Positions 8,270 to 16,834 of a stretch of DNA of 64,000 nt are shown here, one piece after another. The stretch comes from an uncultured Saprospirales bacterium (GTDB lineage Bacteria; Bacteroidota; Bacteroidia; Chitinophagales; Saprospiraceae). Both the position numbers and the translations under genes were made by a program. The stretch covers positions 1 through 64,000 of the forward strand of contig CALMIR010000139.1 of the NCBI GenBank assembly GCA_937864265.1, read 5' to 3'. Below the pieces are notes generated by a model. That model was not told the origin of the DNA. It made no database searches and saw only the letters and a program-made list of their open reading frames with translations. The stretch's first letter is position 1. Each line of letters starts with the position of its first letter.

Positions 8270-9118
8270 ATGGAATACCGAATCTGCTCCGCCAGTGTTG
8301 TCCCGCTCAGAAGCGGCGCCTCTCACAGAAGTGAGCTGGCCTCCCAACTCCTTTTTGGAGAATTGGTAGAAGTATTGGAAAAAAAAGGGAAGCAATGGGT
8401 CAAAGTACGCTGTGAAACAGACAATTTTGTAGCATGGGTAGCCGACAACCAACTCAAGCCCATTACACCTTCCGAATTCGATCGCTACCGCAAACACTTT
8501 GCCTTTTGTTTGGATCTTTTCCAGCCCATACTGGCTCAAAGCTACGGCATACCGATTACATTGGGGGCGCGTTTGCCCGATTTTGACGGCATTCGCTTTG
8601 CTTTGGAAAATTCGGTTTATACGTTTAGCGGGCAAGCCGTTTTTCCCAGGGATATTAGAAACCCGGCAGAATTTATATTGAAAATAGCTCGGAAATATTT
8701 ATTTGCCCCTCATTTTCAGGGTGGACGATCTCCTTTGGGCATTGATAGCGCCGGATTGATTCAATTGCTTTACAGCCTGGTCAACATCCCTTTACCCCGA
8801 CTGGTGGAACAGCAGGTTTTTTTAGGACGCCCCGTTGATTTTATTGACCAGGTACGACCGGGCGATGTCGCTTTTTTTGAAAACAGGCAGGGGCGCATCA
8901 TCCACTGCGGGTTGATCTTATCGGCTCAAGAGGTATTGCATGCTTATGGTTCAGTAAGGATTGATCCGCTGGATCATTTTGGTATCTACAATTCGGAAGC
9001 GGGCAGATACACCCATTTTTTGCGCGTCGTTCGTCGGTTTCTCGACGATGATGCTCTGGAAAACATCCCGTCTGTTGTGCAGCAAGAGAACAACATCAGA
9101 CAGGTCGAATTATTTTAA
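8270..9118 (+). CDS. SH3-NlpC/P60 domain protein with Ser in place of the catalytic Cys
   Basis: 282 aa. An N-terminal bacterial SH3-like domain (about residues 1-65, VVPLRSGASHRSELASQLL) precedes an NlpC/P60 fold. NlpC/P60 enzymes cut peptidoglycan peptides through a Cys-His pair. Here the usual G-I-D-C-S-G is GIDSAG, putting Ser160 at the nucleophile position. His212 in RIIHCGLIL and the later VLHAYG are retained. No clear signal peptide is visible. It may be an inactive binding protein or use a Ser nucleophile; this is inference. The next gene starts 28 bases downstream on the same strand. TATTTTTG at 8204-8211 is a possible -7 element. Confidence 0.85.
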   Translation: MEYRICSASVVPLRSGASHRSELASQLLFGELVEVLEKKGKQWVKVRCETDNFVAWVADNQLKPITPSEFDRYRKHFAFCLDLFQPILAQSYGIPITLGARLPDFDGIRFALENSVYTFSGQAVFPRDIRNPAEFILKIARKYLFAPHFQGGRSPLGIDSAGLIQLLYSLVNIPLPRLVEQQVFLGRPVDFIDQVRPGDVAFFENRQGRIIHCGLILSAQEVLHAYGSVRIDPLDHFGIYNSEAGRYTHFLRVVRRFLDDDALENIPSVVQQENNIRQVELF

Positions 9119-9146
9119 CAAACGCCTATTTTGTAAAACGCGCTTT

Positions 9147-11063
9147 ATGAAGTTCCCTATTTTATATTTTGTGAAAAATGGCGTTGGCCTTTTTTTTCAC
9201 AACGCCCTTCTCGTCGCTGTGGCGATGCTCGCACCGCTTGGCCTTTTGGCTCAAGGCCAGTGCAGTGGCAATTTGGGGATCAATATTTTCGACTCCGGCG
9301 ATTTTGGTTTTGGCATACCCAATGTATTGCCTACCAACCCCAATATAGCACCAGGATACAATTACACGACATCAGTTCCTCCCAATGATGGGTCTTACAC
9401 CCTTACTAAAAACACAGGACTATGGCCTAACAACTTTCCAACCTGGTTGGATGTGATGGACAATAGCGGCACCAGTGACGGCTATATGATGGTCGTGAAT
9501 GCCAGTTATACCCCAGGCGACTTTTACGAGCAAATCGTAGATGACCTTTGTGAAAACACTTTATATGTGTTTACTGCGGATATCATCAATATGATACAAT
9601 CGGGAGTGGCAGGTCATATAGAACCCAATGTGTCTTTTTTGATCAATGACCAAGTGCGCTATACAACGGGAAACATACCACAAAATGCCACTTGGATCAC
9701 TTATGGCTTCTCTTTTGCGACCGAACCAGGGGAAACCTCGGTGAAATTGACGTTGCGCAATAATGCACCTGGGGGCATTGGCAATGATCTTGCTTTGGAC
9801 AATATCAGTTTTCAGGCTTGCGGGCCGGAGGCTTTGATCTTGCCAGAAGAAATCGCCAACATCTGCGAGGATGGAGCGCCTATAGAACTCGATGCGACCG
9901 TTTTAGGCGATCAGTTTGAAACCCCGTCTATTCAATGGCAATTTAGCCCCGACGGAGAAAACTGGACGGATATTCCAGGGGCTAATGGGCTGACTGTAGC
10001 CCATACCCAGCTTGCTGCGGGGTATTATTATTACCGCTATTTGTTGGCCAATTCTTCTTCCAGTTTGGCCAATTCCAAATGCCAGATTATTTCTAACGTA
10101 AAAATAGTATTCGTTCAGCCTAAGTTCTATACCATTAATGACACCATCTGTGAGGGGCTGAGCTATCAAGTGGGCAATTCGTTTTACGACAAATCGGGGA
10201 CTTACACCGATTCCTTGACTTCATCCATTGGCTGCGATAGCATCGTGACATTAAACCTGGAAATAGCATCAGATTATGGCATTAGTTATGAACAGAGCAC
10301 CATCGATCCGACTTGTTATGGTTATTTGGATGGGAGCTTTAGCATTTTCAATGTCAATACCTTTTATCCGCCCTACACCATCGCTTTGGCAGGTTCTTTT
10401 GAAGTGGAAAATGCCGATGCGACTTACGCTGGATTGCAGGCTGGAGATTATACGGCTACCATCACGGATGCCGTGGGCTGCTCCGCAGAACCGCTGATAG
10501 AGCTGGTTGATCCCAATTTGTTTTTCATTGAATTGGGCTTAGATCACAGCATTAGTCTAGGGGAAATGGTTCAAATATCAACTTTTACAAATTACACCAT
10601 TAGCTCATTCAACTGGTCGCCAGAGGGCGCATATATCTGTCCGGATGGAAATCAATGCTTGAATCCAACCATTTTCCCCTTTCGTTCTGGAAGCTACAAA
10701 CTTACCGCTTTCAACGAAGTGGGCTGTATAGCGGTGGATTCGGTCTTTATTGAGGTAAGCGATGAACGCTTGGTGTATATTCCCAGCGCTTTTTCCCCAA
10801 ATGAAGATGGCAGGAATGACCGATTCCAGGTTTTTGCAGGTCAAAACAACGTCAAGTTGATACAGCGTTTGCAAGTGTTCAACCGCTGGGGGGCTTTGGT
10901 GTATGAGGTGGAGAACATTGCCCCTCATGAAATAGGCTGGGGCTGGGATGGGACTTTTCAAGGCGAGAAGATGAATCCGGATGCCTTTGCTTATGTAGCT
11001 GAAGTGCTTTTTATAGATGATGTGGTGGTTCAATACAAGGGGGAAGTGATGTTGATGGAGTGA
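9147..11063 (+). CDS. T9SS type B sorting domain-containing secreted protein
   Basis: 638 aa from the ATG at 9147, chosen because it is followed by a plausible signal peptide (hydrophobic FFHNALLVAVAMLAPLGLLA, then QGQ). The mature part is beta-rich, with repeated Cys-containing segments such as TICEGLSYQVGNSFYDKSG, a form common in adhesin-like Bacteroidota proteins. The last 90 residues are the gliding-motility-associated/type B sorting domain: IPSAFSPNEDGRNDRF, LQVFNRWGALVYE, WDGTFQGEKMNPDAFAYV. It is therefore exported by T9SS and likely surface-bound. The ligand is unknown. It sits 28 bases after the NlpC/P60-like gene and may share its transcript. Confidence 0.9.
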   Translation: MKFPILYFVKNGVGLFFHNALLVAVAMLAPLGLLAQGQCSGNLGINIFDSGDFGFGIPNVLPTNPNIAPGYNYTTSVPPNDGSYTLTKNTGLWPNNFPTWLDVMDNSGTSDGYMMVVNASYTPGDFYEQIVDDLCENTLYVFTADIINMIQSGVAGHIEPNVSFLINDQVRYTTGNIPQNATWITYGFSFATEPGETSVKLTLRNNAPGGIGNDLALDNISFQACGPEALILPEEIANICEDGAPIELDATVLGDQFETPSIQWQFSPDGENWTDIPGANGLTVAHTQLAAGYYYYRYLLANSSSSLANSKCQIISNVKIVFVQPKFYTINDTICEGLSYQVGNSFYDKSGTYTDSLTSSIGCDSIVTLNLEIASDYGISYEQSTIDPTCYGYLDGSFSIFNVNTFYPPYTIALAGSFEVENADATYAGLQAGDYTATITDAVGCSAEPLIELVDPNLFFIELGLDHSISLGEMVQISTFTNYTISSFNWSPEGAYICPDGNQCLNPTIFPFRSGSYKLTAFNEVGCIAVDSVFIEVSDERLVYIPSAFSPNEDGRNDRFQVFAGQNNVKLIQRLQVFNRWGALVYEVENIAPHEIGWGWDGTFQGEKMNPDAFAYVAEVLFIDDVVVQYKGEVMLME

Positions 11064-11089
11064 TGAGGAGAGGAGTAGTTTCTAGTTTC

Positions 11090-11118
11090 CCTGCCCGAAC
11101 CGAGGTACGAGGGGCGGG
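11090..11118 (+). repeat. GC-rich dispersed intergenic repeat, copy 1
   Basis: This 29-base sequence (starting CCTGCCCGAACCGAGG) recurs in reverse orientation at 49847-49875 with one mismatch. It lies between two convergent genes. A small hairpin follows, CCCG at 11132-11135 with CGGG at 11142-11145, then a run of T, which could terminate the upstream gene. Confidence 0.8.
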
Positions 11119-11198
11119 TGGTTTTCCTGCCCCCGTCTAGGCGGGTGTTTTTTTACCCGGCTGAGCCTGCGAAAAACGTGGGAGAAGACGGGCTGGTT

Positions 11199-12461
11199 TC
11201 AAGATTCAGGTTGGTAGTTGGAAAAAATCAGGGTAAAAACGGATCCCTTGCCCACTTCACTGACAAATTCGATTTTTCCCCCCATGAGTTCGAGGTAGCG
11301 CTGTACGATGGTCAGGCCGAGCCCCGTTCCTTCAATCCCAGCGGAATTAGAAGCCCTGTAAAAGCGGCTGAACAAACGTTTTTGTTCTTCTTCGGGAATG
11401 CCTATCCCTTCATCCCTTATCGCTATATGAATGTCAGCATCCTTTAGTTGAGCATGGCAAAGGATGGCTTTGTTTTCGGGCGAATATTTTACGGCATTGG
11501 ATAGCAAATTGAGCAATACATTTTTGAGTAGGCGCTTATCCAGATGCACTTCACACAAAGCCTGCTCGCACTCGACAAGAATGTGCTGGCCTTTTTTCAA
11601 AATACCCATCAATTCTTGGCTGCATTCCTCCAAAAACGCATTCAAAGCGAAAGGTTCCGGTTGGTTTTCAACTTTACCCGATTCGAGTTTGCTCAAAGAC
11701 AGAAAATCATTCAGTACACCAATCATATTGGAAACGGAAGCCAAAATCCTGTTGATGTGCCTGTCGCGTTTGGATTGTTGCTCCGTGGTCGTATAAACCT
11801 GTAGCAACTCGGCAGAAGCGAGGATGGAAGTGAGGGGGGTTCGGAATTCATGGGAGGCCATAGAGACGAAACGCGATTTGAGTTCGCTTACTTCTTTCTC
11901 CGTATCCAGTGCATGTTGGATGGCTGCTTTGCTATTCAATAACTCTTCCTCCGCTTTTTGGCGCTTTTGTATTTCCGCTTTGAGTTGTTGATTGACTTCC
12001 AATAACATATTGACCGCATCGGTGAGCTGTTGGGTGCGGTATTCGACCCGCAGTTCTAGTTCTTGATTCAGTTGGATAACGGCTTGCTCGGCTTTTTTTT
12101 GCTCCGTGAGGTCGTGGATGATACCTGCGAAAAATGTGTGGTCGCCAATTTTGAACGCACTAACACTCAACCCAAAGGGGAATATACTGCCGTCTTTTTT
12201 CCGGCCTTCTACCTCTCTTCCAATGCCAATGATGTGCCTTTGCCCGGTTTTGAGATAACGTTGGACGTAAGAATCATGCTGGGTGTGGTGGGGCGATTCC
12301 ATCAAGAGTCGCACGTTTTGTCCCAATAATTCTTCAGAAGAGTAGCCAAATAATTTTTCAACAGCCTGATTGATCCGTATGATCACAGCATGTACATCAA
12401 TAACGATAATACCATCAACAGCAGCTTCAAAAACAGCTTCCAGTAAGGGATCTTTGTCCAT
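11199..12461 (-). CDS. PAS sensor histidine kinase, FixL-like
   Basis: 420 aa, no membrane segment, so a cytoplasmic sensor. Residues 1-125 form a PAS domain ending in FAGIIHDLTEQKKAE. Residues 125-195 are a coiled-coil-like linker. The HisKA domain has MASHEFRTPLTSI with the phospho-acceptor His204. The ATPase domain has NLLSNAVKYS, RDEGIGIPEEE and GTGLGLTIVQRY. Within the PAS domain, HDSYVQRY and RHIIGIGR closely match FixL. His62, His76 and Arg82 align with the rhizobial FixL heme ligand His200, His214 and Arg220 (numbers from memory of the Bradyrhizobium protein). An oxygen- or gas-sensing role is possible but inferred. No response regulator gene is adjacent. Confidence 0.9.
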   Translation of the reverse strand: MDKDPLLEAVFEAAVDGIIVIDVHAVIIRINQAVEKLFGYSSEELLGQNVRLLMESPHHTQHDSYVQRYLKTGQRHIIGIGREVEGRKKDGSIFPFGLSVSAFKIGDHTFFAGIIHDLTEQKKAEQAVIQLNQELELRVEYRTQQLTDAVNMLLEVNQQLKAEIQKRQKAEEELLNSKAAIQHALDTEKEVSELKSRFVSMASHEFRTPLTSILASAELLQVYTTTEQQSKRDRHINRILASVSNMIGVLNDFLSLSKLESGKVENQPEPFALNAFLEECSQELMGILKKGQHILVECEQALCEVHLDKRLLKNVLLNLLSNAVKYSPENKAILCHAQLKDADIHIAIRDEGIGIPEEEQKRLFSRFYRASNSAGIEGTGLGLTIVQRYLELMGGKIEFVSEVGKGSVFTLIFSNYQPES

Positions 12462-12515
12462 GAACTCAGGCTTTTGCGTTTTACCGAGAAAGATAACCTG
12501 CCTAATTGATAAAAG

Positions 12516-12531
12516 TCATATTCCTATATGA
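12516..12531. promoter_or_regulatory. Short palindrome upstream of the sensor kinase
   Basis: TCATAT-TCCT-ATATGA, six-base perfect arms with a four-base centre, lies 54 bases before the kinase start in an AT-rich region. It could be an operator. Short AT-rich palindromes arise by chance, so support is weak. Confidence 0.25.
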
Positions 12532-12627
12532 TAAAAAACAAAGATTTGTGATAAGGGTTTTTGCAAATTGCCCTCGAAACGCGTAAGAGTATTAACATGG
12601 GGCTTTGCCCCATCAATTTTTTCAATC

Positions 12628-12894
12628 ATGCTACAGATCAAAATACTAGGAATGGGAGATTCCTCATTCCAAACTTTGAAGAAAAATTTACTGGAAGCGC
12701 TGGAGTCGAGCGCTATGACATACGAGCTTCAGGAAGTCAAAGACATCGATGCCTTCCTACGCTACGATCTTCACTCCATCCCTTCAATTGTGATTAACGA
12801 CAAAGTGTTTTTTCAAAACAGCCACATTCCGGATACCTTTGAATTGATTGAACGCTTGGAGTCGATGCCTTCAGAACAAGTTATCTATTCGTAG
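12628..12894 (+). CDS. Small thioredoxin-fold protein lacking the CxxC motif
   Basis: 88 aa from the ATG at 12628; an earlier in-frame ATG would add 20 residues unlike the family. The sequence follows the Thioredoxin_3/redox-active-disulfide pattern: IKILGMGDSSFQTLKKNL where relatives have GxGCxxC, and SIPSIVINDKVFF with the cis-Pro element. Both redox Cys positions are replaced (Asp and Phe), and the protein has no Cys, so disulfide chemistry is excluded. A structural or binding role is inferred. The next gene begins 17 bases downstream and may form an operon with it. Confidence 0.65.
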   Translation: MLQIKILGMGDSSFQTLKKNLLEALESSAMTYELQEVKDIDAFLRYDLHSIPSIVINDKVFFQNSHIPDTFELIERLESMPSEQVIYS

Positions 12895-12911
12895 AAAAAC
12901 AAAACTGCAAA

Positions 12912-14378
12912 ATGCCAAAAGTAATCGAATTGATCCATTCACTCACAGCAGCAGAGGGGTTTGAGTTTGTAAGTACCTTGAACGGAGGCAAAAGTGGGAA
13001 ATCACTTAATCACTTATTTAATTTATTGCGGGCACACCAGGGCGATTGGCTGGAAGAGCACAAAAAAGCAGTATTTGAAAAACTCTATCGACGGCCTTAC
13101 AAAGCCAATAAGGATTACCTGCTCCGGGGGATGTTCCGCAATTTAAGCGCAAAGTTGGATGATTTTCTGGAAGCCAAAGCGGTGTACCAGGAGTTGAAAA
13201 ACAACCTCAATCTCCAAAATTATTTCCTGCTCAAATCTTATGAAGACCGCAAATTGTATCGCCTGTTTGACTTAAATTATTCCAAAGCGATTGAAAAGGC
13301 GGAAGAAAGTATGGATTATATGATAGCGGGCGCTTTGTGCCATTTGGCTTACAACCACGTTCTGTTGCATGGCATTCCAGATGAAAAAACAACGGATACC
13401 CTTCAACATTTGCAGGAAAAACAGTTTTCTTTTTTAAGCGCTCTTTTTTTGCAAAAAAACTTTAGCACGCTGTTGTACAAGCCGGGTTTTCCTGTTCACA
13501 ACACACCCAATGGAGGTGCAGCAATTGACTTTCTGCCCACTTCAGTTTTGACTCAAAGCTGTGCCGACTATTGGGCTTTAAAAATTCAAATCTTTCAAAA
13601 TAAAGAAGGCCGGATACCTTTAATTCGCCAATGTCTTCAGCTACTGGATGAAAACTGCCCTGCCATCGAGCAGTATGAAAAGGAAAGGTTGTTTTGTGAA
13701 GCGGTATTAGCGCTGGAACTAGCTACGGTAGGCGAGTATGAAGCGGCATTGAATATCTATAATACCTTACTCCAACACCTGGATGACTTGCCCAAAACAG
13801 TAGCACTGCCCCTGATCTGTGATTACTTGATTACGCTTTTGCACGTGAAAAATTATCGGGAAGTTAGTGAAAAGGCTAGTAAATTTAAGGCTAGAATGGC
13901 CGAATATCCCCATTATGAAATGCGGCTGAATATCATTCTGGCGATGTCATATGCTTTTCGGCAGGATGCTGGAGCGCTTAGGGAAACATTGCCCCAGCAA
14001 ACTCAAAACCTGCCTGAATTTTTGAAAAACTTTTTCCGTTTTCTGTTTGCGATTCAATTCTATTTGGAAGGCAATTACAATTTGGCTTTGCGCGAGATGG
14101 ACAATTTTTTGCAAAAACTGCGCAAAATGGCTGACCCAGAATCGGCTGAAAAACCAATCGCTGCCTTTTTTAAGCGCTTTTTTTATCTGTTTGACAAATA
14201 CGAAGCGGATCGGGAAGAGGCGTTGACCTATCTTGAAAAACTACAACATGAAATGATCGAATACCAGTTGTCGGCTCCAGAGGATCTGATGGATTATTTG
14301 CCTTTTTATTGGCTACAGCAGGAACTGGCGGAACAAGTAGCTGAAGTGAGGGGGCTGGTATTGGTGGAGGAAAATTAG
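12912..14378 (+). CDS. Uncharacterised helical-repeat protein
   Basis: 488 aa, not recognised beyond a conserved Bacteroidota hypothetical. There is no signal peptide or membrane segment, so it is probably cytoplasmic. It is almost entirely predicted helical, with TPR-like pairs, for example EYEAALNIYNTLLQHLDDLP and FYLEGNYNLALREMDNFLQKL. An N-terminal part has NGGKSGKSLNHLFNLLRAH. It likely acts as an alpha-solenoid scaffold. It follows the small thioredoxin-fold gene by 17 bases on the same strand. Confidence 0.75.
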   Translation: MPKVIELIHSLTAAEGFEFVSTLNGGKSGKSLNHLFNLLRAHQGDWLEEHKKAVFEKLYRRPYKANKDYLLRGMFRNLSAKLDDFLEAKAVYQELKNNLNLQNYFLLKSYEDRKLYRLFDLNYSKAIEKAEESMDYMIAGALCHLAYNHVLLHGIPDEKTTDTLQHLQEKQFSFLSALFLQKNFSTLLYKPGFPVHNTPNGGAAIDFLPTSVLTQSCADYWALKIQIFQNKEGRIPLIRQCLQLLDENCPAIEQYEKERLFCEAVLALELATVGEYEAALNIYNTLLQHLDDLPKTVALPLICDYLITLLHVKNYREVSEKASKFKARMAEYPHYEMRLNIILAMSYAFRQDAGALRETLPQQTQNLPEFLKNFFRFLFAIQFYLEGNYNLALREMDNFLQKLRKMADPESAEKPIAAFFKRFFYLFDKYEADREEALTYLEKLQHEMIEYQLSAPEDLMDYLPFYWLQQELAEQVAEVRGLVLVEEN

Positions 14379-14444
14379 GGCGCGGTTTTCTTTTTAGCCG
14401 GCATTATCTTTTGTTCAATTGAATCAGCCCTCCTTTTATTTCCT

Positions 14445-15359
14445 TCAATTCTTTTCGCGACCTAAAATATCCTTAGGCCTGTTGTCGAGGATAGGGTTCG
14501 GCCTTGGCGCTTCCTCCTGGGTTTCGTTGAATACCTTTTCGATATGTGCCCAAAGGCCGTTTTTTAGCTCATAAGCTTCATAACTGCCATCGGGGTAATT
14601 GACGGGGCCTTCGCCGTAAGGGCCATCCATCACGATAAAATGGTCGAATATAATCAGCCCCAAACTTTCATCATAATTGCAACGGGTGCTGACTTCAGAG
14701 GAGTATTCACGTATAATCCGATTGGTTTTTCTTTCTCCGCCTTCTACAAATACCGGAGCCCCAAAACGGGGTTGGCCTTTCTCAAAAGTCAATACATCTA
14801 TCACCTTCCTTTTGCGGTAAAATTCATACGCATCAAAGCCGAATAAAACATAGTACCGACCCTCCGGGCCATCGGTTTGAACGATGTTGTAATAGACAAC
14901 CCCATACCATTCTTCAGGTGTCAGTTGCGTATTCTCCTTTCCTTTGAGTTCAAAAGAGCGATCCAATAGCGGATACAATTCCAACTCCGGTGCATTCATT
15001 TGGATGGCCCCGTAATAGCGGTATTCATTTTCATTGACATACAATTGCCAGGTGAAAATTCGGAAGCTGCTGTCTTGAGGATACTGAATAGAAACGGATT
15101 GCAAACGGCTGAAAGGATATTGAAAAGAATTGGGCGTTTTTAATGTTTTCACCAATTTGGTGATCAACTCCCGACAAGCACCAAAACGGTATTCAGGCAC
15201 GGAATCGTGAATGACGGCGTAACTGAGCACCCCCAAGGTATCTTCCATTTCTTTGAGAAAGGCTTGCTCCGTTTCTGAAAACGGGTTAGTATCGGGCTGT
15301 GCTGTAGCGAAATGATAGAGGCAAAGGCACAATAGCATAAAAACCAGGGTGCGAGTCAT
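14445..15359 (-). CDS. Uncharacterised exported protein
   Basis: 304 aa with an N-terminal signal peptide (LVFMLLCLCLYHFATAQ, cleavage likely after AQ). The mature protein has many aromatic residues and an alternating beta-like pattern, for example FRIFTWQLYVNENEYRYYGAI and EGRYYVLFGFDAYEFYRKR, and a polar C-terminal tail. No catalytic motif is recognised. Similar exported proteins of unknown function occur in Bacteroidota. It is transcribed away from the sigma factor gene, with about 150 bases of shared upstream sequence. Confidence 0.7.
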   Translation of the reverse strand: MTRTLVFMLLCLCLYHFATAQPDTNPFSETEQAFLKEMEDTLGVLSYAVIHDSVPEYRFGACRELITKLVKTLKTPNSFQYPFSRLQSVSIQYPQDSSFRIFTWQLYVNENEYRYYGAIQMNAPELELYPLLDRSFELKGKENTQLTPEEWYGVVYYNIVQTDGPEGRYYVLFGFDAYEFYRKRKVIDVLTFEKGQPRFGAPVFVEGGERKTNRIIREYSSEVSTRCNYDESLGLIIFDHFIVMDGPYGEGPVNYPDGSYEAYELKNGLWAHIEKVFNETQEEAPRPNPILDNRPKDILGREKN

Positions 15360-15515
15360 GGTACGTTTTCCTTTTTTAATTCAGCAAAGAAACGCAGGCA
15401 TAACCTATTTTATTTGGTGCTTCAACAAAAAGTGTGATGAATGCATAAAATCCTTGTTCCTGCTTGTTTTTCAGCAGTAAACACCAAAAAACATGTATTT
15501 TGCATCAATAGAAAT

Positions 15516-16118
15516 ATGAAAGCGGTTATTCGAAATTTAAAGCCTGTGACGGAAAAAACGCTGATAGATGCCTGCAAGCAAAACGACCGGCGCGCACAAA
15601 AGACGCTGTTCGATCGCTATTCGCCTGTCATGCAAGGGGTATGCTTGAGGTATGTAAAAAGGTTGGAGGATGCAGAAGATGTCCTGGCTGAAGCTTTTTT
15701 CAAAGTATTGACCCATATTCATCAATACAAAGGGGAAGGCAGTTTCGAAGGGTGGATCAGAAGGATTGTCGTCAATGAATGCCTGATGTTTTTGCGTCGG
15801 CATCACAACTTTAGGCTGACGGTAGAATTGGATCAAACGGATTACAAAGAAGTCCAAACTGAAGAAAATACCGTAGATGAACTGGCTGCCAGCGATATTT
15901 TGCGCTTGATGGATCAACTGCCGACAGGCTACCGGACGGTATTTAATTTATACGCGCTGGAAGGATACAAGCACCGGGAAATCGCAGATATATTGAATAT
16001 AAGCATCAATACTTCAAAATCCCAACTGATATTAGCCAAAAAAAGATTGCAAGAACTGTTGGCTGACATGCAATACCCTGATAGCCATTTCAGAGATTCA
16101 GCCGACCAAAATTCCTAA
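15516..16118 (+). CDS. ECF-type RNA polymerase sigma factor
   Basis: 200 aa from the ATG at 15516; the 25 residues upstream in frame do not resemble the family. Region 2 is seen in LFDRYSPVMQGVCLRYVK and EDAEDVLAEAFFKVLTHI, with FEGWIRRIVVNECLMFLRR after it. Region 4 is LPTGYRTVFNLYALEGYKHREIADIL, a helix-turn-helix that reads the -35 element. Region 3 is missing, as in ECF factors. The gene ends two bases before the next start, a small membrane protein that is a probable anti-sigma factor. Confidence 0.92.
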   Translation: MKAVIRNLKPVTEKTLIDACKQNDRRAQKTLFDRYSPVMQGVCLRYVKRLEDAEDVLAEAFFKVLTHIHQYKGEGSFEGWIRRIVVNECLMFLRRHHNFRLTVELDQTDYKEVQTEENTVDELAASDILRLMDQLPTGYRTVFNLYALEGYKHREIADILNISINTSKSQLILAKKRLQELLADMQYPDSHFRDSADQNS

Positions 16119-16120
16119 GC

Positions 16121-16582
16121 ATGAAAAAGCAAGATAAAAGATTGTACCATCTATTCAGAAATAACCAGCACAAACTGGCTACTACGCCCAACCAACGGGT
16201 TTGGCAAAACCTGGAATGGCGTTTGGATGAACACCGCCGCCGCCAAAGAATGCAGTGGCGTAAAACCATCAGTATGGCTGCTGCTGTAGTTTTGTTGCTC
16301 GGTTTTGTCAGCTTGCTGAATTGGATCAGTAAAAGCCAGCATACTCAAACCAGCCTTGACCAAGCCCCACTTCAAATCGAACAACTACAGGCCAACAATA
16401 GCGACTTGGAAATCAAACAAGTGGTGGAATACACCCGCCGGTATCAGGATCGCCAATACCAACCCATAGCGGAAGGAAGCCCCACCCAGCAGTTGGTACC
16501 AAATACTAAGCAATCGCTGAAAGAAAAGAAAATGACTTTTCAAAAAGATAGCTTGGATGATCAAAGCATCAAAAGCAGGTGA
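16121..16582 (+). CDS. Small membrane protein, putative anti-sigma factor
   Basis: 153 aa. A basic cytoplasmic N-terminus of about 50 residues, including RVWQNLEWRLDEHRRRQRM, precedes one membrane segment (SMAAAVVLLLGFVSLLNWI, residues 51-69) and a polar periplasmic tail. No zinc-binding HxxxCxxC is present. The topology and the two-base gap after the ECF sigma gene support an anti-sigma role, which is inference from context. Confidence 0.65.
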   Translation: MKKQDKRLYHLFRNNQHKLATTPNQRVWQNLEWRLDEHRRRQRMQWRKTISMAAAVVLLLGFVSLLNWISKSQHTQTSLDQAPLQIEQLQANNSDLEIKQVVEYTRRYQDRQYQPIAEGSPTQQLVPNTKQSLKEKKMTFQKDSLDDQSIKSR

Positions 16583-16611
16583 ACTTCTTTTGCATCGCTT
16601 TTAACTCCTCC

Positions 16612-16730
16612 ATCCGCGTTCCCATACGGCGCTTGATAGTTTACGGATGATACAGATGATGCGGATGAACACGGCTAGTTTTTTTCCGCGCAAATCCGTT
16701 CTATCCGCCCTATCCGCGTTCCCATCCGGC
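16612..16730. repeat. Pair of 19-bp near-identical direct repeats
   Basis: ATCCGCGTTCCCATACGGC at 16612-16630 and ATCCGCGTTCCCATCCGGC at 16712-16730 differ at one base and are spaced by exactly 100. The sequence around them also repeats ATCCGC-type words. The 250-base gap between the anti-sigma gene and rarA holds no other recognisable feature. Confidence 0.6.
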
Positions 16731-16834
16731 AGGTTTTTGCAGAAAAGCTTGTTGACCAATAAAAGATTTTTTTAAAAAAGCGGACTTTCCTTATTTTGTG
16801 AATGGTAATATCACCATCCATTTACTATTCACCT

